From an uncultured Mycoplasma sp. (GTDB lineage: Bacteria; Bacillota_I; Bacilli_A; Mycoplasmatales; Metamycoplasmataceae), in assembly GCA_949284615.1 (NCBI GenBank), contig CASDWL010000074.1, positions 1 to 6,267 of the forward strand: a DNA stretch of 6,267 nucleotides, written 5' to 3'. Positions within the stretch are counted from its first letter, which is position 1, and each line of letters starts with the position of its first letter. Below, piece after piece: positions 1 to 6,267 of this stretch. Made by a program: the position numbers and the translations under genes. The notes beneath the pieces were generated by a model. The model saw only the letters and a list, made by a program, of their open reading frames with translations, was not told where the DNA came from and did not search any database.

Positions 1-1428
1 CAAAAATACAATGATGAATTAACAAATTTTAGTGATTTTTTAGATCCAAATAATAAAAGTAATGAAAAATCTATAAACAAAAAACATAATAAAGACGATC
101 TAATAAAATTCTTTATTGCACATGAAAACAAAGTTTTGATCAAAGAAGAAAACTTATATAAATATTTTCAAAAAGAATATTATGGTTTAAAAGAATTGTC
201 AGCTAAAAATGTATTTAACAAATTAAAAAAATTCGCTATATATTATAAATATTTTTTTAATGATGAATGAAAAGATGAAATATTTGAAAAACCAATGAAT
301 TTAATTAAAAATAAACTTAACACTTTTATTGTTTTACTTATCCGTATACTAGAAAAAAATAGTACTATAGCAAATGAAAAAATATATATAGATGAGGAAC
401 AAAAAGACAATATAAATAAAATGTTAATGTTTTTAGAGTGCTATATTTATAGAAGAACATTTGTTAAATTAGCTGATAAAGTAATCACAAGAAAAATCCC
501 TGCAATTGAAATTAATCAAGGTGATACTTATAAAGAATTATTTTTTAAATTCAATTCTGATGATGAAGAAGATAGACAATATAGAATGCCATCTTTTGAA
601 GAGTTAAAGAAATCTATTATTGATAAAAATGAAGATCTGTATACTGGAGGAAATAAAAAAATAACTCATTTATTTTTATATCGTTTAGGTACTTTTAATA
701 TTAAAGAAAACATCAAAGATGAAAACTTAACTATTGATCATATATTACCTCAACAATATAGAGAAAATCATAATTTTAATCCAGAAGAGGAAGAAGAAAT
801 AAAAAACAAACTTCACACTTTAGGAAATTTAACTTTAACAGCTCATAATTCTGAATATTCAAATAAACCCTTCTATACAAAAAGAAAAGAAATGCTTGAC
901 AAAGACAATTTTCCATTAAACAAATATTTTGAACAAAATAATATAGAAAAATGGGATTGCAATGAAATAAATATAAGATCTAAAAAACTATTAGAATTTT
1001 CTAAAGAAATTTGAGATTATTCAAATTGAGAAAAAGAAATAGATTTTATTAAAAATCCTCTTAATAATAAAATTATTAATAATTATGATTTAGAAAATCT
1101 TGATTCGAATCTAGAAAATTTTCTAAATGATAAAAGTTACAAAACAGCTTGAGCAAATAGAACATATTTTAAAAAAACAAATAACATGTTTACATATTCT
1201 AAAATCAAACAAATTATAGAATCTTATGTTTGTGATGGAATAAGTTATGAAGATATAGAAAAAACCTATTTTGGAGATTTATTTGATGGTTGATTAGGTC
1301 AATCAATTGTTGAGGCTTTAGAAATTAAGACTGACAAAAAGAAAATAGATACTAATGACATAGAAAATTATATAAAACAAAAAGATAATAAAATTAGTGA
1401 ACTACTTAAATTCATTCATTTAATTTAA
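1..1428 (+). CDS. GmrSD-type restriction protein (DUF262/DUF1524), C-terminal part, 5'-truncated by the window
   Basis: The frame is open from base 1 to TAA at 1426-1428, giving 475 residues without a start, so the N-terminus lies off the left edge. Five in-frame TGA codons (fragment residues 90, 338, 343, 384, 431) must be read as Trp; TGG occurs once. The recognisable part is a DUF1524 (GmrSD C-terminal, HNH-like) nuclease domain: DHILPQQ at residues 246-252 with the catalytic-type His247, then LGNLTL at 274-279, N283, N288 and F291-x-x-K294, in the order and spacing of the family. Residues 1-245 are mostly helical and resemble the linker joining the DUF262 NTPase half to DUF1524 in fused single-chain members, so a DUF262 domain is expected upstream (inference). 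Known GmrSD enzymes cut phage DNA carrying modified cytosines using NTP; the target here is unknown. About 125 residues after the nuclease domain match nothing I recognise. Family call confident; specificity not. Confidence 0.88.
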
Positions 1429-1600
1429 CCTTAAATAAAAAATTTATTGAAACATTATGTAAAGTTAAACTATATTTATTTATCATGATTTTATATTAGT
1501 TTAAAACTATAAATAAAATAAAAGTTAATATCTAATTATTAAATTTTTTTTACAATGACAATCACAATATCATAATTATTATAAAAACAAAATAATATTA
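1429..1600. other. Non-coding gap between convergent genes
   Basis: This 172-base, almost entirely A/T stretch separates the 3' end of the restriction gene (+) from the 3' end of rpmE (-). I see no coding frame, tRNA or SD-preceded start. It holds short AT palindromes such as TAGTTT-A-AAACTA at 1497-1509, and one better terminator candidate listed separately. Confidence 0.7.
1525..1551. terminator. Weak bidirectional terminator candidate
   Basis: TTAATA (1525-1530) pairs perfectly with TATTAA (1537-1542) across a six-base loop. On the + strand the stem is followed by A and a run of eight T (1544-1551). On the - strand it is followed by CTTTTATTTT. It sits between two convergent genes, where a shared terminator is expected. 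The stem is short and has no G or C, so it could be chance in DNA of this composition. Confidence 0.3.
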
Positions 1601-1822
1601 TTATTTTTTAGAAGCAATAGCTGAAGATGCTCTTCTTTTAAATCTTTCAATTCTTCCTGTTGATTTAGCAACAGAATTATCTCCTGTATAGAATGAATGA
1701 CATCCTGAACACACATCTATTGTAACTTCATTTGCTGTAGTTAGCAATTCATGTTTTTTTGAACATGTAGAGCATTCAGCATTAATTTTATTTAATTTTA
1801 TTATACTTTCTTTTTTAGACAT
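1601..1822 (-). CDS. rpmE: Large-subunit ribosomal protein L31 (zinc-binding type)
   Basis: This encodes 73 residues, starting ATG at 1820-1822 and ending TAA at 1601-1603. L31 belongs to the large ribosomal subunit, sits at the central protuberance and helps bridge the two subunits. The family signature is clear: the VCSGCHSFYTG block at residues 37-47 and the GRIERFKRR block near the end, equivalent to the usual CxxCHPFYTG and GRVDRF motifs. Four cysteines in two pairs (C17/C20 and C38/C41) make it the metal-binding (C+) form. The first pair is CxxC, where typical bacterial L31 has CxC, and the N-terminus lacks the usual IHP motif. A short Ala/Ser/Lys tail makes it slightly longer than usual. 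An ideal Shine-Dalgarno fixes the start. It lies 92 bases downstream of the helicase gene on the same strand, so read-through is possible. There is no in-frame TGA. Confidence 0.96.
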   Translation of the reverse strand: MSKKESIIKLNKINAECSTCSKKHELLTTANEVTIDVCSGCHSFYTGDNSVAKSTGRIERFKRRASSAIASKK

Positions 1823-1828
1823 AAATAT

Positions 1829-1835
1829 CTCCTTT
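1829..1835 (-). promoter_or_regulatory. Shine-Dalgarno site of rpmE
   Basis: The - strand reads AAAGGAG, six bases before the ATG at 1820-1822. It is the best ribosome binding site in the window and confirms the L31 start. Confidence 0.85.
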
Positions 1836-1858
1836 AATTTTCATTATTGTTGTATCAA

Positions 1859-1887
1859 AATATTATTTAATGAATTTTAATAATATT
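1859..1887. terminator. Nine-base-pair AT inverted repeat between the helicase gene and rpmE
   Basis: AATATTATT (1859-1867) is perfectly complementary to AATAATATT (1879-1887) across an eleven-base loop. On the - strand it lies 27 bases past the helicase stop codon, so it could form a hairpin at the 3' end of that mRNA. Only a very short T run follows (1857-1860 read as TTTT, overlapping the stem foot), so it would be a weak terminator or a 3' stabilising stem. A -10-like TACAAT (- strand, 1885-1890) overlaps its upstream arm and could serve rpmE, though I see no convincing -35 element for it. Structure seen directly; function inferred. Confidence 0.35.
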
Positions 1888-1914
1888 GTATTAAATACTT
1901 GAAATTTTTATGAA

Positions 1915-4900
1915 TTATTTTTCTGATTGTCAAATAATATAATCTAAATTATTATTTTGTTTATCTGTTAGTGAAGATTTAATTTTTTCAATAACTTTAG
2001 CTTTATCAACATATCACTCATATTCATTTATTTTAAATGTGCTATATCCTCGATCTTCTAAGAAATATTGACGATCTATTTCTTCCATCATTTGTTTAAT
2101 AGTTCTATTGTGTTTTCATGGTTCTACCAATATTGCTTTAATAATTTTATTTTTCTTACGTTCAATAATAATAAAATCAATATTTTTTGTACCTACTTTA
2201 TAATCAATATTAATTTCATATTTTGATGAACTTAAATTTTTAATTAAATCAGCATAAATGCTTTTTATAATATCAGAAGTAAATTCTAGACTATTTTCAT
2301 CATTATTATGAGATCCATTTAAATCTATTTCTTGTGTTCCTTCATTAATTGAATCTATATTTTCCATTTCACTATTTACTAATTCAATTGTTTGATTATT
2401 CTTTAATACATCTAGATATTCAATAAATTTTTTAAAGATAATAGCATTTTTGTTATTGATATTAGCAACTTTAATATCATTACCTTTTAATGATTTAACA
2501 ACAATCATTTTTGATTTGGCTCTTGTGATAGCAACATTTAAACGGTTTGAACCACCTTTTGAATTTAAAGGACCAAAATTATTTCTTACAATACCATCAG
2601 TATTTTTACCATATGAAATTGATAAAATAACAAGATCACCTTCATTACCTTGAACATTTTCTAAATTGGTAATTATTACATTGTTTTTTTCAATTTTTTC
2701 TTTTAATAAATCATCAAATGTTGAATTTCTTTCAATTAACATATTTTCAAGTAATAATGATTGTCTTGCATTGAATGTAATAATCAATATTTTTTCATAA
2801 TCTTTATAATGTTTATTTAATAATTCAATAATTTTTTCAGCTTCTTCTTTATTAACTTGATTTCAAGTTCCTTTAACATCGATAACTTCAATACCTTTTT
2901 CAGTTATTCCACATTTAGTTGCAACTTCTAATTTATTATGATAAATGAATTTGTTTGAAAATTCTATTAATTCTTTTGTTTCTGAACGATAGTGATTTTT
3001 TAAATGAAATTCATTTCATCATGACACTTTAGCTCTTTCAAGTAATGATTCTGCTGAATCAAAATCATCTAAATCATAATCTTGATTTGTTGATTTATTA
3101 GCAAAGAATGAAGTTGGTTTTAATTGTTTATCATCACCTGAAACAACTTTTATTTTTGTTCTTCATACTAAAGGATAAGCTCTTTCAATAGCCATCTGAG
3201 ATGCTTCATCAAAAATACCATAATAAAATTCATCCATATTTAAAGGTATCATATCAGCAACATTATCAGGATTTGCCACCCAAACAGGGAATAGTTTCTT
3301 TAATGAAGAATAATATTTTTTAACAAATTGAGGAATAGGAGGCAAACTCCCTGAAGATGCTATTCTTAAAACATTAGCAACTTCATCTTTTTCTTCTTTA
3401 GATAATTTCATCAAATATGTTCTTAAAGAATTAATATATTTTTTAAATATTAATTCTTCAACAATGGCTGCCGATCTCATTTCTTCTCTTCTTAATTGTT
3501 GAATTATATATTGTAAATTAATTCCTTTTACATCAGAAAAAATAGGATTATTTTTGATAATATCATTTCATAAAGCAATTTTCTTTAATTTATTAAATTG
3601 TTCATCATTAATTGGCGATGAAATATGTTGCATAATTAATCCAACTTTTTTTAGATCAAACATTACAAAATTTTCTAAATATAAAGTTTTAATATAAGGT
3701 AATGATAATCATGAAAACTCTTTATATATATTCATATTTGTAGAATCAAAAATTTCACGAACATTATATAAATCAGTTAAAAATCCTTCATCATATTTAA
3801 TTAATTCAATGAATTTAATTAAATCTTGTACATATTCATATTCAAGAACATCTTCTCTTTGACTATATTCTTTAAACATTGTGATAATTTCTTTAATATT
3901 TTTTGAATTATCTTTGATAGATTTAATAGGCAATTCACATTGATTAATATCATTAATAACTTTGTTATTAACAACAAATTCAGCAAAAATTATTTCAGCT
4001 TTTGATGGTTCATCTTTAAATAATTCATAATTTTCTAAAAATTTATCCAGTTTTTTATAATTATCATCTAAAAATAAATATCAATTGTTTTTAGATAATT
4101 CTTTTTTATATTTTTCATTAAAATTTTGATATTTTTTAGCTTTGGCAACAAGATCTTTTTTAGACAACTCTCTTCATTCAGGTTTTCTTGAAAATAATTT
4201 TTTACTAAAAATTTGAAAATCTTCAATTAGATTTAAAAATGATTCTTTTTGTTTTTGAGATTTTTCATCAAATTCAATATATTCAGCTAAATTTTTATAT
4301 TTTTCAACAAAAATATTGTAATTTTCAAAAATAGAAACTAATTTTTTTCCGCCTAATAAAAATCCTTCAACTAATTTTAGATTTTTAGCAATTTTAGATT
4401 TAATTTTTTGAATTTGTTTTGTTGTTTCAGTTGAAGACATTGTTTCTTCAAATTTATATTTTTTAACAAATTTTTTAAATTTTAAATATTCTTTGAAAAA
4501 ATCATCAATTTTGGCAATATTATACTCAACCAATAATTCATGAATTTGTTCATACAATGTTGTATTACCTGTTCCATCAATATCAAAACTAACAAGTCAT
4601 TCAGAAACAATTTGTTCACCTAATTCATTTTTAATTATTTGATATTGTTGATAATCTAAATCAAATATTTCATCTTGATAATCTTCCACTTTTCAATGTT
4701 TATTAACAAGTTTTAATAACTCTTTATATCAATCTAAATAATAGCTAAAAAACATCAATTCATTTGATTCTATTTTTAAAGGTTCTATTTGAGCATTTCT
4801 TGAATATCTAGATGGTTCACGATATCATTGAGTTCCTAACAAATTATTTAAAGAATCAATTTTTTTATAAAAATCTTGTCTTTTTCTATTATCACATAAA

Positions 4901-6078
4901 TACAATGTAAATTGATTTAAAGACTTAATTCTACTTGTAATAACATCAAGAGCTGCTTTTTTTTCTGAAACCATTAAAACATTTTTACCCTTAATAAGAG
5001 CATTGGCAATTATGTTTGAAATAACTTCAGATTTACCTGTCCCTGGAGGACCGTAAATTAATGTAGATTGTTGTAAAGCAGAAGCTACTGCATATTTTTG
5101 GAATATATTTAATGGATGTCCCAATTCTAAAATATCTGGATTTTTAACAACTTTATCCTCATAATATTTATTTGATTTAAATTCAACTGAATTTGGTTTT
5201 TTTCCTTCTATTTGAGATTCAAAAGGATCAACATTCATTTCAATAATTTTTTCTAAATCTTGTTTCAATGCTGATCCACCAGGAACAAAGAAACCTAATA
5301 CTGCCGAAGGTTCAATTTGAAGAGTTGTATAATTCTGCAATAAAGTTTTATTATCTTCATTAATAAAATTAATAACTGAAGATTCATGTGATATTTCATA
5401 TCCAACCATTGATTCTAATTTTTTGATTGTTTCTTCAAAAGGAACTATTTTAAATAATTCATCTGAGGAAATATGATTAGGATATTGTTTATTCATAATA
5501 ACCATTAATTTTTCATTAATGATAATATCATCATCTATTCTTCTTAAAAATAATTTTGATCCATCTTCTACAATTTCTACTTTTTGAATTACAAGAGGTG
5601 CTTTAACTACAAAATCATCACTTATTTTCCCTTTAATAAATTGATAAGCAATATGAAGAGGTCAAATAGATGTATCATTATAGTATTGTTTTGCATTTCT
5701 ATTTAAACTTATAAAAGTTTTTTTAGATGATTTCATCTCATTTAGAAAATGATTTATAGCTTTCTTTTTGTTATTTTCAAAACTTTTAGTCAAATACTTT
5801 GAAACAACTTCGTCCATTTCAAATCCATTGTTTAATACAACATTTTCAAATTCATTAATATTTTCTGTTTTTAAAAGCTCATCTTCAAAAATTACCACTC
5901 CAGAAGCTGTTGAAATTTCTATTTGCGAAACTTCTTTATTTAAAAATGATAAAAAAACTTCTTTTTTAACATAACTTAATATATCAATATGTTTAGCATC
6001 CAAATGTGTTTTAACACAATAATCTTTTGGATCAATTGTAACTAAATTTAACAACTTCTGTTTTATAGCTTTTTTCAT
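1915..6078 (-). CDS. DUF4011-type superfamily 1 helicase fused to a C-terminal PD-(D/E)XK (Vsr/MTES_1575-like) nuclease
   Basis: This is a single 1387-residue frame, ATG at 6076-6078 to TAA at 1915-1917. Sixteen in-frame TGA codons are Trp; only one Trp is TGG. A DUF4011-like N-terminus includes the PLHIAYQFIKGK and KAPLVI blocks (140-164) and VLGFF...GSAL (260-271). The helicase core follows: a Q-motif-like NIFQ (Gln327), Walker A GPPGTGKS (343-350, Lys349), VSEKKAALDV (370-379), Walker B FDEAS (956-960), motif III GDDKQLKPT (981-989), HYRS (1029-1032), VQGNEGD (1142-1148) and NVAITRAK (1181-1188, Arg1186). About 560 Lys/Glu-rich residues, probably helical, separate motifs Ia and II, as is usual in this family. 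Residues 1265-1360 look like a PD-(D/E)XK nuclease: Asp1301, Glu1319, then RQYFLEDRGYS and a terminal EW. This domain order is that of the single-gene anti-phage protein Hhe, so an ATP-driven DNA translocase-nuclease used in defence is the likely role; a DNA-repair role cannot be excluded. It appears intact, with all helicase motifs present. Confidence 0.9.
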
Positions 6079-6083
6079 TTTAT

Positions 6084-6090
6084 ACCTCAA
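6084..6090 (-). promoter_or_regulatory. Shine-Dalgarno site that decides the helicase start
   Basis: The - strand reads TTGAGGT, with GAGGT five bases before the ATG at 6076-6078. An in-frame TTG at 6088-6090 would add four residues but lies inside this site, so the ATG is preferred. Confidence 0.65.
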
Positions 6091-6108
6091 ATTTTTGCTT
6101 TTATTTAT

Positions 6109-6138
6109 ATTTTACAAATTATTAATTAAATAATGTAA
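6109..6138 (-). promoter_or_regulatory. Promoter candidate for the helicase-nuclease gene
   Basis: On the - strand, TTTACA (6133-6138) and TAAAAT (6109-6114) are spaced by 18 bases. Each matches the sigma-70-type consensus at five of six positions. Transcription would begin near 6102, giving a leader of about two dozen bases that contains the Shine-Dalgarno. A weaker alternative is TTGATA (6155-6160) with TACATT (6132-6137), spaced by 17. AT-rich DNA offers many such matches, so the call is tentative; its position between an upstream terminator and the start codon supports it. Confidence 0.4.
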
Positions 6139-6140
6139 AT

Positions 6141-6180
6141 TAAATATCAATAAATATCAAAATATAGATTTTATTATCAA
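6141..6180. repeat. Tandem TAAATATCAA repeat and phased TATCAA copies upstream of the helicase promoter
   Basis: TAAATATCAA occurs twice back to back (6141-6150 and 6151-6160). Its TATCAA core appears a third time at 6175-6180. The three cores (TTGATA on the - strand) begin at 6145, 6155 and 6175, so they are spaced by 10 and 20 bases and lie on the same face of the helix. They sit immediately upstream of the proposed -35 element. They could be protein-binding sites, alternative -35 elements or chance. Confidence 0.45.
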
Positions 6181-6202
6181 TATTATAAATAAATTATAAA
6201 TT

Positions 6203-6236
6203 ATAAAAAATAACAAAAACCCATAATGGGTTTCCC
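6203..6236 (-). terminator. Intrinsic terminator of a - strand gene beyond the right edge
   Basis: On the - strand, AAACCC (6228-6233) pairs with GGGTTT (6217-6222) across a five-base loop and is followed by a T-rich tract, TTTTTGTTATTTTTTAT. This is the only GC-containing hairpin with a T tail in the window and looks like a classic Rho-independent terminator. It implies a - strand gene ending just right of 6236, transcribed in the same direction as the helicase gene, and suggests that the helicase gene needs its own promoter. In the + direction the tail is poor (TTTCCC). Confidence 0.7.
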
Positions 6237-6238
6237 AA

Positions 6239-6252
6239 ATTGTAATTACAAT
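6239..6252. repeat. Perfect 14-base palindrome
   Basis: ATTGTAATTACAAT is its own reverse complement. It lies just before the intrinsic terminator in the - direction, probably at or just after the end of the off-window gene. The - strand has TAA in the palindrome and another near 6262, either of which could be that gene's stop. The palindrome may be an operator for something to the right, part of the terminator region, or chance; no known operator consensus was matched with confidence. Confidence 0.4.
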
Positions 6253-6267
6253 CGCAACACTTAATAA

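Larger units (their letters stand above)
6079..6216. other. Non-coding region upstream of the helicase-nuclease gene
   Basis: This 138-base A/T-rich stretch lies between the terminator of an off-window gene and the helicase start. It contains the promoter candidate, the phased repeats and the ribosome binding site described in their own entries. I see no coding frame or structured RNA in it. Confidence 0.6.

Noticed and set aside
295..1014. A separate + strand gene of 239 residues starting at ATG 295
   Set aside because: The same frame is open from base 1 and continues past TGA (Trp) at 1012-1014 to TAA at 1426-1428. The ATG is an internal Met, with no Shine-Dalgarno sequence.
1429..1600. 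A small gene, tRNA or non-coding RNA in the convergent gap
   Set aside because: No frame with a start and ribosome binding site, no cloverleaf arms and no GC-containing stem were found. Only low-complexity A/T palindromes are present.
2450..2653. A 67-residue + strand open frame
   Set aside because: It is antisense to conserved helicase motifs V and VI, lacks a ribosome binding site, and encodes no recognisable protein.
5768..5974. A 68-residue + strand open frame
   Set aside because: It is the antisense shadow of the helicase N-terminus, Ser/Thr/Phe-rich as expected for the complement of Lys/Glu-rich coding sequence, with no start signals.
1915..6090. A chain of six short - strand open frames that looks like a decayed pseudogene or several small genes
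   Set aside because: All lie in the same frame and every break is a TGA. Read as Trp, the frame runs unbroken to TAA at 1915-1917 with ordered helicase motifs, so it is one intact gene.
6076..6090. TTG at 6088-6090 as the helicase start
   Set aside because: It lies within the Shine-Dalgarno sequence TTGAGGT that properly serves the ATG at 6076-6078.
1..6267. CRISPR array, insertion sequence or integrase attachment site
   Set aside because: I saw no regularly spaced direct repeats, no terminal inverted repeats bounding a transposase, and no tRNA gene or tyrosine recombinase. The only tandem repeat is the 10-base pair upstream of the helicase.

Overview
This is a very AT-rich window that must be read with UGA as tryptophan (genetic code 4). 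That points to a mollicute (Mycoplasma/Spiroplasma/Mesoplasma type); nothing here fixes the genus. Under the standard code both large genes fall into fragments. With UGA = Trp each is one uninterrupted reading frame, with 5 in-frame TGA against 1 TGG in the left gene and 16 TGA against 1 TGG in the right one.

Layout. (1) Positions 1-1428, + strand: the C-terminal 475 residues of a GmrSD-type (DUF262/DUF1524) restriction protein whose N-terminal part lies off the left edge. (2) Positions 1429-1600: a non-coding gap between convergent genes, holding a weak AT-stem terminator candidate. (3) Positions 1601-1822, - strand: rpmE, the zinc-binding form of ribosomal protein L31. (4) Positions 1915-6078, - strand: one 1387-residue protein that combines a DUF4011-like N-terminus, a superfamily 1 helicase core split by a long helical insertion, and a C-terminal PD-(D/E)XK-type (Vsr/MTES_1575-like) nuclease domain. 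(5) Positions 6079-6267: non-coding DNA with a promoter candidate for the helicase gene and a strong intrinsic terminator for a - strand gene beyond the right edge.

Biological reading. Two large proteins of families linked to defence against foreign DNA flank a housekeeping ribosomal gene: a modification-dependent type restriction protein and a single-chain helicase-nuclease with the same domain order as the Hhe (DUF4011-helicase-Vsr) anti-phage gene. They are convergent and separated by rpmE, so they are unlikely to form one operon, and each is probably an independent unit. No insertion sequence, integrase, CRISPR array or tRNA gene was found. The most interesting object is the helicase-nuclease, which is intact, recoded for UGA-Trp, and has a divergent nuclease motif and a promoter region with phased TTGATA repeats.
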